DNA from: ZC4RG35 sp040878345
GTDB taxonomy: Bacteria > Actinomycetota > Acidimicrobiia > Spongiisociales > ZC4RG35
Reading direction: 5' to 3'
Length of the DNA stretch: 64,000 nt
NCBI GenBank assembly: GCA_040878345.1
Contig: JBBDML010000003.1
Location: 1-64,000 of the forward strand
Part shown: positions 49,975 through 57,951 of the stretch, piece after piece
Numbering within the stretch: position 1 is the stretch's first letter
Layout: every line of letters begins with the position of its first letter
The notes under the pieces: model-generated
Told to the model about the DNA's origin: nothing
Database searches by the model: none
Seen by the model: the letters and a program-made list of their open reading frames with translations, nothing else
Made by a program: the position numbers and the translations under genes

Positions 49975-51732
49975 TCACCTGACCCGTCGGGTATCCCCTC
50001 GACGGACGGTGAGCCCTTTCGTGTCTGCCCACTCGAGGATGGGGACGGCATACTTGCGGGACAGCCCGGTTCGGTCCTTGAAGTCGGCGATGGTGAATCC
50101 ATCGGGCATGGACTCGATCAGACGCCGGATCTGGTCGATCTGATCCGGGAGCATCACCAGGTCGGGGCTGATCCGCACCAGATCGCCTCGTCGCACCATG
50201 AGATGGGCCAGCTCGGCGTCGATCCCGAGTTGGTCCACGGTCGGGACGTCCAGGCCGGCGCCGAGACGCTCGATGACCCCCTCCATGGCCCTGAAGGATG
50301 CGACATCGGGCTCAACCGTTCGCCCGGCCAGGGCGACCTCATGGTCGAGACGCTCCAGCTCCTGGGCTTGGCTCACCACGTGAGCCGCCAGGTCTCCACC
50401 AACCCCAAGACCCGTGGCGAGCGTGGACAGGCGGATCCCGACCCGCAGAGGGTGCCGCTGATGGTGCGAGGTCACCATCTCGACTGCCCGACTGGTGAGG
50501 CCCTCGAGGACCCCGGGCGCCAGCCAGGTGTCGCCGACTCTCTCGCCTCTGCGTGGCGTGCCCCCACCTGAGTCGTTTCTCAACTCCTCGACCGTGGCGG
50601 TGCCTCTGGCTTGGAGGAGCGTGGTGGCCACCGAGTCGGGCCCGGCCGACGGATCTAGCTCTCGGGCCAGAGACATGGCACGGAGAGTGCGCCTCGGGGC
50701 CGGATCGAGCACCATCCCACCGGCCACCACCAGTTGTCGCCCGATGTCTCGCAGGATGAATCTGTCGCCAACGGCAAGGGGAATGGGCCCCTCGGTGCGG
50801 AGGACGGCGACATCGTCATCGAGACCGGAGAAGAAAACGGTATGGGCACCGGATCCGACATGGAGTTGAAAAGAGCCCCGTGGGTCCAGCGCCTCGTGAT
50901 AACGGGCATTGATGATCGACACCGCGAAGCGGTCGGTCAGGCGCCACTGCCCGCCAATCCCCACCATGTCACCCCTGGCGGCCTGGCCCCGGTTGAGACC
51001 GGACAGGTTGAGGGCGACCCGCCATCCCGGCCCGACACTCTGTCGTGTGGTCTCGTGGCGCTGGATGCCCCGGACCCGGGCCTCCCTTCCCGACGGGTAG
51101 AGCGTCATGGTGTCTCCCACCGACACCTGCCCGTCCAGCAGGGTCCCGGTCACCACCAACCCGGCGCCTACGGCCGAGAAGACACGATCGACCCACATCC
51201 GTGGCCTCCCCAGGTCCCGGCTCGCCACATCGGCGCAGAGGCGTCCCAGCTCGATCTCGAGCGCGGCAAGCCCGTCGCCCCGTGGTGACGAGACCGGGAT
51301 TACGGGTGAGCCGGCCAGCCGGGTGCCGGAGAGCTTCTCTTCGATCTCGAGCCGGGCGAGCTCGAGGAGGTCGGCACCGACCAGGTCCGACTTGGTGAGG
51401 GCGACCAACCCACGGGTCACTCCCAGAAGGTCCAGCACGGCTAGGTGCTCCTCGGACTGTGGCATCCACCCCTCGTCGGCCGCAACCACGAACAACGCGA
51501 CGTCGATCGCCTCGATCCCGGCCAGCATGTTCTTGGCGAAACGTTGGTGGCCGGGCACGTCGACAAAGGACACCTCGATCTCGCCGGGGAGAGTGGCCCA
51601 GGCGAAGCCGAGGTCGATGGTCAGCCCCCGCTCCTTCTCCTCGGCCCAGCGATCCGGGTCCCTTCCGGTCAGCTGCCGGATCAGGGTCGATTTGCCATGA
51701 TCGACGTGGCCGGCGGTGCCGATCAACGGCAT
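49975..51732 (-). CDS. selB: Selenocysteine-specific translation elongation factor SelB
   Basis: This 585-residue GTPase delivers Sec-tRNA to UGA codons marked by a SECIS hairpin. The N-terminal G domain has GTAGHVDHGKSTLI (G1), DVPGHQRFAKNM (G3) and ALTKSDLV (G4). EF-Tu-like beta domains follow (about 170-340), and C-terminal winged helices (to GLSRKYAVPILEWADTKGLT) bind the SECIS. It lies downstream of selA and overlaps it by 10 bp. Length is close to E. coli SelB. Confidence 0.93.
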   Translation of the reverse strand: MPLIGTAGHVDHGKSTLIRQLTGRDPDRWAEEKERGLTIDLGFAWATLPGEIEVSFVDVPGHQRFAKNMLAGIEAIDVALFVVAADEGWMPQSEEHLAVLDLLGVTRGLVALTKSDLVGADLLELARLEIEEKLSGTRLAGSPVIPVSSPRGDGLAALEIELGRLCADVASRDLGRPRMWVDRVFSAVGAGLVVTGTLLDGQVSVGDTMTLYPSGREARVRGIQRHETTRQSVGPGWRVALNLSGLNRGQAARGDMVGIGGQWRLTDRFAVSIINARYHEALDPRGSFQLHVGSGAHTVFFSGLDDDVAVLRTEGPIPLAVGDRFILRDIGRQLVVAGGMVLDPAPRRTLRAMSLARELDPSAGPDSVATTLLQARGTATVEELRNDSGGGTPRRGERVGDTWLAPGVLEGLTSRAVEMVTSHHQRHPLRVGIRLSTLATGLGVGGDLAAHVVSQAQELERLDHEVALAGRTVEPDVASFRAMEGVIERLGAGLDVPTVDQLGIDAELAHLMVRRGDLVRISPDLVMLPDQIDQIRRLIESMPDGFTIADFKDRTGLSRKYAVPILEWADTKGLTVRRGDTRRVR

Positions 51733-53060
51733 CTGGCTATTGCAGCGATCAGGGCGGGGTCATCGGATGGCGCCACGGTCCTCGGGTCGATGACCAGACC
51801 CCCGTCCTGGCGTCGTGCCAGGATCGGGGTGTCGAGGGCGAGCAGAGGCTCGAACAGGTGGTCCTCGCCACCGAGCCACACCAGTGAGGTGGGGATGGTG
51901 GCGCCTGGAGCGCTCCCGGCTCCAAGAGTGGAGAAGCCCGGCTCGACCACACCGCCCAGCGTTTTCGCGATGGCCGACGCCCGTTCCGCAACCTCTTCCG
52001 ACGAGGCCATCGATTGAGCCCAGAAGGGGATCTCCGACACATCTGCCCGGGCGAAGGCCTCGAGTGTCGCCGCCAGGGCCCCATAGGTGACGCCGTCGAC
52101 ACGCAGCGCTCGGGCGAGCGGATGGGATCGGAGCAGGGCCAAGGTCTTCGAGGCCCCGAGGACGATCCCGGCCTGGGGCCCGCCCAGGAGCTTGTCCCCA
52201 CTGAAGGTGACCAGGTCCGCTCCCGCCTCCAGTGACTGCGTGGCTCCGGGCTCGTCCTCGAGCCAGGCAGGACGTTCTCTGAGCCAAGGAACCGAGCGAT
52301 CGAGCAACCCCGAGCCGATGTCGTGGATCAGGGTGACGCCTGCGGAGCGGGCGAGCCCGGCCAGCGCCTCGACCCCCACCTCCTCGGTGAAGCCCTCGAT
52401 CCGGAAATTGGAGGGATGGACCTTGAGAATCGCCCCAACCTCATGGATCTGGAGGGCGGTGCGATAGTCGTCGGCGCGGGTGCGGTTGGTGGTGCCCACC
52501 TCGACGAGTCGGGCACCGCTGGCCGCCAAGACCTCGGGGAGGCGATAGGAGCCCCCGATCTCGATCAGCTCGCCCCGGCTCACGAGGACCGCCTTGCCGA
52601 AGGAGGTGGCTGCCAGGGCGAGGAGCACACCAGCGGCGTTGTTGTTGACCACTATGGCGTCTTCGCACCCGGTGAGGGCGATGAGGAGATCGGTGACATA
52701 CCCGCCCCGGGCTCCCCTTTCCCCGGTGGCCAGGTCGAGCTCGAGGGCAATCTGGCCTGCAGCGGCGCTGGCAGCCTCGATGGCAGGTTGGGACCAGCCG
52801 GCGCGGCCCAGGTTGGTGTGGAGGAGGACACCAGTCGCGTTGATGACCCTCACTCCCCGGGCCCGCTGGGCCCGGATCACCCGATCCTCGATCATCGCTC
52901 GGATATCGACCTCGATTCCGGCGCCGATCGCCCGGCGCGCCTCGTCGGCAGCCTGACGGACGATGGCGGAGAGAAGAGGGCGAGGAAGCCGCCCCTCGAA
53001 CTCGCTGATTAGCGCGTCCACCTGCGGTATGCCGCGGAGCGGGCTGTTGGATCGGCTCAC
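51723..53060 (-). CDS. selA: L-seryl-tRNA(Sec) selenium transferase SelA
   Basis: This PLP enzyme of about 445 residues converts Ser-tRNA(Sec) to Sec-tRNA(Sec) with selenophosphate. It has RVINATGVLLHTNLGRAGWS, NNNAAGVLLALAA and the Schiff-base lysine in VTFSGDKLLGGPQAG. The N-terminal IPQVDALISEFEGR aligns with the start of E. coli SelA. I use GTG 53060, because ATG 53096 and 53117 lie in the shared promoter with the divergent MBL gene. It is cotranscribed with selB. selC and selD are not in the window. Confidence 0.92.
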   Translation of the reverse strand: MSRSNSPLRGIPQVDALISEFEGRLPRPLLSAIVRQAADEARRAIGAGIEVDIRAMIEDRVIRAQRARGVRVINATGVLLHTNLGRAGWSQPAIEAASAAAGQIALELDLATGERGARGGYVTDLLIALTGCEDAIVVNNNAAGVLLALAATSFGKAVLVSRGELIEIGGSYRLPEVLAASGARLVEVGTTNRTRADDYRTALQIHEVGAILKVHPSNFRIEGFTEEVGVEALAGLARSAGVTLIHDIGSGLLDRSVPWLRERPAWLEDEPGATQSLEAGADLVTFSGDKLLGGPQAGIVLGASKTLALLRSHPLARALRVDGVTYGALAATLEAFARADVSEIPFWAQSMASSEEVAERASAIAKTLGGVVEPGFSTLGAGSAPGATIPTSLVWLGGEDHLFEPLLALDTPILARRQDGGLVIDPRTVAPSDDPALIAAIARCR

Positions 53061-53107
53061 ACCGGGAGTGTGCCAGGTCGGGCGGTGGCGATTCATAGGA
53101 TGCCCTG

Positions 53108-53908
53108 GTGGCGACATTACCCGCGGAGCCCCGCGCGACGATGAGGATCGAGCGCGTCCTGGCCAACAACCCCGGGCCCTACACCGGCCCCGGCACCAAC
53201 ACCTGGCTGCTCGACGATGGGGGCGGGAATGTGGTGGTGATCGATCCCGGGCCGGTCGACTCCCGGCATGCCACCGCCATCGTCGAGCTCCTCGGCCAAC
53301 GGACGCCGGTGGCGGTCCTGGTCACCCACACCCACCCCGATCACGCCCCTATGGCCAATCCTCTGGCCGGCGAGCTCGGCGTCCCTGCCGTCGGCCACGG
53401 TCCAGGACCGGAGTTCGACCCCGACGTGAGGCTCCTCGATGGGTCCGACCTGATGGTGGGGAGCTTGCGGCTCGAGGTGATCCACACCCCGGGCCACTCC
53501 AACGATCATCTCTGCTTCCTGGCCGGGGCGGTGGCCTTCACCGGTGACCACATCATTGGCGGGTCGTCGGTGATGGTCCAAGACATGGGCCGATATCTGG
53601 CTTCCCTGCGGCGACTACGGGGCTTGAGCCTGGACCGGCTGCTCCCCGGTCATGGCGAGGAGATGGGCCAACCCGAAGCCGTCATCGACTGGTATCTGGC
53701 CCACCGTCTCCAGCGTCACCAGGAGGTGTACCAGGCGGTCGCCGCCGGAGTGGGGACCGTCGCCGACATCGTGGCTAGCGTGTACGCCGGGGTTGATCAG
53801 TCGCTGCACCCACTCGCCACTCGTTCTGTCTCGGCCCACCTCCGGTTGCTCTTCGAGGAGGGTCGGATAGCCTGGGACGGCGAGGTCCCCGTGGCCCTCC
53901 CTCCCTAA
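53108..53908 (+). CDS. MBL-fold metallo-hydrolase (glyoxalase II/LACTB2-like)
   Basis: This 266-residue beta-lactamase-fold enzyme has the zinc motif THTHPDHAPM and further His ligands in HTPGHSNDH, FTGDH and LLPGHGEEM. It ends with a winged-helix-like tail (THRL.. to LFEEGRIAWDG), as in LACTB2-type nucleases and thioesterases. A -10-like TAGGAT (53096-53101) ends 6 bp before GTG 53108, so the message may be leaderless; ATG 53141 is the alternative start. It is divergent from selA. Confidence 0.85.
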   Translation: MATLPAEPRATMRIERVLANNPGPYTGPGTNTWLLDDGGGNVVVIDPGPVDSRHATAIVELLGQRTPVAVLVTHTHPDHAPMANPLAGELGVPAVGHGPGPEFDPDVRLLDGSDLMVGSLRLEVIHTPGHSNDHLCFLAGAVAFTGDHIIGGSSVMVQDMGRYLASLRRLRGLSLDRLLPGHGEEMGQPEAVIDWYLAHRLQRHQEVYQAVAAGVGTVADIVASVYAGVDQSLHPLATRSVSAHLRLLFEEGRIAWDGEVPVALPP

Positions 53909-53913
53909 AGCCC

Positions 53914-55089
53914 ATGAATCGCACTCCCACCAGGATCATCGCCGCCATCATGGTCCTCGGTCTCGCCATGCCCGCCATCGCCGCGGTCACCGATGAGGAC
54001 CTGAGACGAGCCGGTGAGGAGATCGACCGGATCATGGGGGAGGCACAGGAGCTAGGGGACGAGGTTCAGGCGGCATGGGCCCGCCAGCTGCAGTTGGAGG
54101 CGGAGATCAAGGGGCTCGAGGAGTCGATCAACCACGCCCAGCTCCGTCTCGCCGAGACCGAGCGTCGTCTGGAGGTGGTTGCCGTCGAGATGTACATGGC
54201 CACCGCCAGCGGCGTCTCGATGTCGATCCTGATGCATGCCGGCACCGGCCAATACCAGGCCGGGTTGCAGTACCTCCGGAAGGTCAATGGGTCAGACCAG
54301 GACCTGGTCAACCAGCTCAGGGTGCTCAGGACCGAGCTCGATCGCCAGACCGGACGGCTCGGGGAGGCATCGGCAGAGCAGACGATCGTCACCGCGGAGC
54401 TCGAGGAGATGGCCGCCGCCCTGCAGGCCGAGTTGGCCGAGGCCCAGGTGTTCTATGACCAATTGACCGCCCGTCAGCGCGCAGAGGAGGAGGAGCGTCG
54501 CCGTCAGGAGGAGGCACGCATCCGAGCCGAGGCGGAGGCCCGTCGACGTGCGGAGACCTCGACGACCAGCACCACCTCACCGGCTGCGACCACCTCAACC
54601 GCGGGCAGTGGCGGCAGCAGCAGCACCTCGGCCACCACGACCACTGCGGCCGGGGCCGGAACCACCACCACGCCTGCAGACCCTCCTGTATCCGGGGGTG
54701 TGTGCCCGGTGGCCGGACCGGTGTCCTTCTCGAATACATGGGGCGCTCCACGCTCGGGAGGCAGATCCCATCAGGGGGTCGACATGATCGCCGCACGGGG
54801 GACCCCGGCGGTGGCCATCTTCGAAGGGACGATCTACCGGATCACCACTGTGGCGTTGGGTGGCCTATCGGTGTGGCTCAGCACCGCCAACGGCGACCGG
54901 TTCTATTACGCGCACCTTGACTCCTATGGCGACATCTCGGTGGGGAAGCGGGTCGCCCAGGGGTTCGTGGTGGGGTACGTGGGGACCAGCGGCAACGCTC
55001 CCGCCTATCTGCCCCACCTCCACTTCGAGTATCACCCTGGCGGGGGGGCGGCGGTCAATCCCTACCCGCTGGTGCGGTCGATCTGCTGA
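53914..55089 (+). CDS. Secreted M23 (LytM) peptidase with coiled coil, NlpD/EnvC-like
   Basis: This 391-residue protein has a signal peptide (1-24, ending MPAIAA), a long coiled coil (about 28-210) and a Ser/Thr/Gly-rich linker (about 213-262). The C-terminal LytM domain has the zinc residues in RSHQGVDM and LPHLHFEY. This layout is that of cell-division peptidoglycan hydrolases or their activators. The start ATG 53914 lies 5 bp after the MBL stop. A 45-nt palindrome follows the stop by 17 bp. Confidence 0.88.
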   Translation: MNRTPTRIIAAIMVLGLAMPAIAAVTDEDLRRAGEEIDRIMGEAQELGDEVQAAWARQLQLEAEIKGLEESINHAQLRLAETERRLEVVAVEMYMATASGVSMSILMHAGTGQYQAGLQYLRKVNGSDQDLVNQLRVLRTELDRQTGRLGEASAEQTIVTAELEEMAAALQAELAEAQVFYDQLTARQRAEEEERRRQEEARIRAEAEARRRAETSTTSTTSPAATTSTAGSGGSSSTSATTTTAAGAGTTTTPADPPVSGGVCPVAGPVSFSNTWGAPRSGGRSHQGVDMIAARGTPAVAIFEGTIYRITTVALGGLSVWLSTANGDRFYYAHLDSYGDISVGKRVAQGFVVGYVGTSGNAPAYLPHLHFEYHPGGGAAVNPYPLVRSIC

Positions 55090-55106
55090 CCGAGACGCGA
55101 GGCTCG

Positions 55107-55151
55107 AGCGTGAGTAGACGACGTCGCTGAACGGCGTCATCTGCTCACGCT
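55107..55151. repeat. 45-nt palindromic element, copy 2
   Basis: Starts AGCGTGAGTAGACGACGT and ends with its near-complement. The three mismatches in the 18-bp stem would all be G-U pairs in RNA. It lies 17 bp after the M23 gene stop. Confidence 0.75.
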
Positions 55152-55174
55152 CGACGGGTGAGTCCAACGCGAGG

Positions 55175-55196
55175 AGAGGACCCTTCCGGGTCCTCT
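55175..55196 (+). terminator. Hairpin without U-tract
   Basis: AGAGGACCC-TTCC-GGGTCCTCT is a perfect 9-bp stem with a 4-nt loop, downstream of the M23 gene and of palindrome copy 2. The two hairpins probably end transcription together. The rest of the 55090-55394 gap shows no gene. Confidence 0.5.
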
Positions 55197-55394
55197 ACTC
55201 GTGGGCCTCCCTTGCCCAAGCCCCCAACCCAAACCGTTCGCCAGAGGCGCACGTTCCGGCGCCATTCTTCTTCACGGAGAGTGGTCAAGGGAAGGACAGT
55301 TGTGGTTAAGGCCATAGTGACTAGTCCTCGATCCGGCCGACGTCCGGGTCTCGCTGCGGCCTAACGTCGGCGGCCCACGAGTCCGAGGAGCGAA

Positions 55395-55865
55395 TTGAGC
55401 ACACCCGATTTCCCTGCACCCACCCCCTCCCCGATTCCGGCCCCCCTGGCCAGTTGGGGGGATCGAGCGCTGGGGTTTCTCATCGATTACCTGCCGATCA
55501 TCATCCTCAACGCCATCTTCATCAGCAGTCGCACGATCCTGACATTCACCGGGCTCATCGGCCTCGCCTATCTGGTTTTCCTCGGCCATCTCGACGGGGT
55601 CACCGGCCAGACACCCGGCAAGGCGATGATGGGCCTTCGCCTGGTCAATGGGAACGGCGAGTTGTTGGGGAGCGGTGCCGGGATCGGGCGCAAGTTCCTG
55701 AGGGCCTTCCTCGACGGGATCGTCTGCGGTTTGGGCCACCTCCTTCCCCTGGTCGATGCCAAGAGGCAGACCATCGCCGACAAGGTGATGTCGAGCTATG
55801 TGGTCAGCGGCCTCCAGAAGAAGCCTTTCTCCATCGACCTCTGGATGCTGCCCAAGACGGGCTGA
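55395..55865 (+). CDS. RDD-family membrane protein
   Basis: This 156-residue protein starts at TTG 55395 after GAGGAG. A Pro-rich N-terminus leads into ASWGDRALGFLIDYLPIIIL (RDD signature variant) and TGQTPGKAMMGLRLVNGNGE, followed by about three membrane helices. The RDD family includes ion-transport-linked membrane proteins of mostly unknown role. It is complete. Confidence 0.82.
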   Translation: MSTPDFPAPTPSPIPAPLASWGDRALGFLIDYLPIIILNAIFISSRTILTFTGLIGLAYLVFLGHLDGVTGQTPGKAMMGLRLVNGNGELLGSGAGIGRKFLRAFLDGIVCGLGHLLPLVDAKRQTIADKVMSSYVVSGLQKKPFSIDLWMLPKTG

Positions 55866-55878
55866 GCCGTGGCCGAGC

Positions 55879-56991
55879 TCAGGCCGCGCCGTTCTCCAGG
55901 TCGGCGATGAGCTTGGCGATGCGGCCGGTGCAGGTCTCCATCTCGACCGGCGGCAGGGCGGCGACCAGTGTCTTGGCGATCGACCTGAGCGCCTCGGCCG
56001 CAGGTCCCGGCTGATCGGTCAGGACCACCGGCACCCCCTGGTCTCCGCCGGTTACCACCCCACGATCCAGCGGGATCGAGCCCAGGTACGGAGCCCCGAT
56101 CTCGGTGGCCAGCTCCTCGCCACCACCGGTTCCGAACACCTCGCCTGACATGTTCTCGACCACCCCGATCACCGGCATGTGGGAGCGCCGGGCCATGTCG
56201 GCCACCCTCATCGCCACTTTCTGGGCGGCACTCTGGGGGGTGGTGACCACCACCATCTCGGCCTGGGGAAGCAAACGGGTCAGGGCCATCTGGACGTCTC
56301 CGGTCCCCGGCGGCATGTCGATGATGAGGTAGTCGAGATCACCCCACTCGACCTGCTTGAGGAACTGCTCCAGGGCCTTGGAGAGCATCAGCCCTCGCCA
56401 CATCAGGGCAGTCTCCTCTGACTCGATGATCAGCCCGGTGGAGATCACCTTGACCCCATGTGCCGTAAGCGGCCGTATCAGCTTGGTCTCTGGATCCGCC
56501 TCGAGACGACCGGTGACGCCGAGCATCCTCGGCACCGAGAAACCCCATATGTCGGCGTCGAGGATCCCCACCCGATGGCCCGCCTGGGCCATGGCCGCGG
56601 CCAGGTTGACCGAGACCGATGACTTGCCCACCCCACCCTTGCCCGATGCGACGGCCACCACCCTGGTGGTGGACCGCACCTGGGTGGGCTCGGCGTTCTC
56701 CCTGATCCGCCGCCGGGCCACCGACATCAACTCGGCCCGCTGGCGCTTGGTCATCGCCGTGGTCCTGATCTCGACCGTGTCCACTCCGGGCATGGCGGCC
56801 ACCCGGCGCCGGGTGTCGTTCTCGATCTGGTTCCGCAAGGGGCACTCGGCCACGGTCAGGGCAAGCCCGATCTCGACATGGGCGTCCTCGATCCGGACGT
56901 CGGTGATCATCCCGAGCTCGACCACGTTGCCGCCCAGCTCGGGATCGTTGACTCCTTCCAAGGTTTTCATCACCTGTTCCGAAGTGACCAT
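55879..56991 (-). CDS. Mrp/NBP35-type P-loop Fe-S cluster carrier
   Basis: This 370-residue protein has an N-terminal MIP18/DUF59 domain (EQVMKTLEGVNDPELGGNVV, 5-100). The MinD-like ATPase has the deviant Walker A GKGGVGKSSV, switch LDADIWGFSVPRML, IDMPPGTGDVQMAL and VVTTPQSAAQKV. It carries Fe-S clusters to target proteins. It is divergent from the ErpA-like gene, so two Fe-S maturation factors share one intergenic region of 74 bp. Confidence 0.9.
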   Translation of the reverse strand: MVTSEQVMKTLEGVNDPELGGNVVELGMITDVRIEDAHVEIGLALTVAECPLRNQIENDTRRRVAAMPGVDTVEIRTTAMTKRQRAELMSVARRRIRENAEPTQVRSTTRVVAVASGKGGVGKSSVSVNLAAAMAQAGHRVGILDADIWGFSVPRMLGVTGRLEADPETKLIRPLTAHGVKVISTGLIIESEETALMWRGLMLSKALEQFLKQVEWGDLDYLIIDMPPGTGDVQMALTRLLPQAEMVVVTTPQSAAQKVAMRVADMARRSHMPVIGVVENMSGEVFGTGGGEELATEIGAPYLGSIPLDRGVVTGGDQGVPVVLTDQPGPAAEALRSIAKTLVAALPPVEMETCTGRIAKLIADLENGAA

Positions 56992-57065
56992 GAGACCAGG
57001 ATAATTTCGACGGTGTTGCTAGGGGAATGGTGGAGCCGCTCAACGGCGTTAGAATCGGTGAGCGT

Positions 57066-57428
57066 ATGACCCAGATCCTCTCCATCAAGTCGACCCAGCC
57101 GCAGAAGACGGTCAACCTGACCGACACTGCGGTGGCCAAGGTGGCCGAGCTGATTGCCGCCGAGAATGAGCCGGGACTTGCCCTGCGCATGGCGGTACGG
57201 CCCGGCGGCTGCAGCGGGTTCTCATACGAGATGTATTTCGACACCGACGTCGACGCCGACGACATTGTGCAGGAGTTCGGCGGCGTCCGGGTGGTCGTCG
57301 ACCCGCAGAGCGCTGAGATGGTCCATGGATCGACGCTGGACTACAAAGACGGGTTGATGGGAGCCGGGTTCGCCATCGAAAACCCCAACAAGACCCACAG
57401 CTGCGGCTGCGGCAACTCCTTCTCCTGA
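57066..57428 (+). CDS. erpA: A-type Fe-S carrier (ErpA/IscA/HesB)
   Basis: This 120-residue protein has the three cluster-binding cysteines: one in RPGGCSGFSYEMYF and two in KTHSCGCGNSFS. The domain is complete (VNLTDTAVAKVAELIAAENE at the start). ATG 57066 is the start; the frame upstream overlaps the promoter. It is divergent from mrp. Confidence 0.9.
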   Translation: MTQILSIKSTQPQKTVNLTDTAVAKVAELIAAENEPGLALRMAVRPGGCSGFSYEMYFDTDVDADDIVQEFGGVRVVVDPQSAEMVHGSTLDYKDGLMGAGFAIENPNKTHSCGCGNSFS

Positions 57429-57438
57429 ACCAACCGCG

Positions 57439-57548
57439 AACCCTGGGTTCACAGCCCCGCTGAGCGACGCCACGAACCCTGGGTTCACAGCACCCCATGA
57501 ACCCTGGGTTCACAGCCCCGCTGAGCGACGCCACGAACCCTGGGTTCA
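57439..57548 (+). repeat. 61-bp tandem repeat with four GAACCCTGGGTTC palindromes
   Basis: The 13-bp palindrome GAACCCTGGGTTC occurs at 57439, 57475, 57500 and 57536. The block GAAC...CAG plus CCCCGCTGAGCGACGCCAC repeats with a period of 61 bp. It fills the gap between the ErpA-like gene stop and the ridA start. Confidence 0.85.
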
Positions 57549-57570
57549 CCGACGTGGGTACCCTTTAGCC

Positions 57571-57951
57571 ATGCCCAAGACCATTCCCTCGACCCCGTCG
57601 GCGACCAAGCCCATGGCCCCATACTCCGTGGCCACCGAGGCGGCCGGCCTGGTCTTCATCTCGGGCCAGGTGGGCATCGACCCCGTGAGTGGTGAGCGCA
57701 GCCCCGACGACGTTGCGGCTCAGACGACCCGGGTCCTGGACAACATCGGGGTGATCCTCGGAGACCTGGGGCTCGGTTATGGGGACATCGTCAAGACGAC
57801 CATCTTCCTGGCCGACATCGGTGACTTTGGCACCGTCAACCAGATCTACGGCAGCTACTTCGAGACCGACCCGCCGGCACGATCGACGGTCCAGGCGGGA
57901 GGGCTTCCGGGGGGCTTCCTGGTCGAGATCGAGGCAGTGGTGGCCCGATGA
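57571..57951 (+). CDS. RidA-family enamine/imine deaminase
   Basis: This 126-residue protein has the RidA core: PMAPYSVATEAAGLVFISGQ, GIDPVSG and the conserved arginine region DPPARSTVQAGGLPGG. RidA proteins hydrolyse reactive imines made by PLP and flavin amine enzymes, of which this window has many. It overlaps the aldehyde dehydrogenase gene by 4 bp. Confidence 0.9.
   Translation: MPKTIPSTPSATKPMAPYSVATEAAGLVFISGQVGIDPVSGERSPDDVAAQTTRVLDNIGVILGDLGLGYGDIVKTTIFLADIGDFGTVNQIYGSYFETDPPARSTVQAGGLPGGFLVEIEAVVAR

Noticed and set aside
57439..57451. LexA box or TetR-regulon operator
   Set aside because: The half-sites resemble TGAAC/GTTCA, but the centre is 5 nt instead of 4, and it does not fit the actinobacterial LexA spacing.
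57439..57548. CRISPR array
   Set aside because: Spacer-like segments are themselves repeated, unit spacing alternates 36 and 25 bp, and there are no cas genes.
57112..57549. Repetitive minus-strand ORF over the tandem repeat
   Set aside because: Its repeats come from the DNA repeat itself and it lies antisense to the ErpA-like gene.
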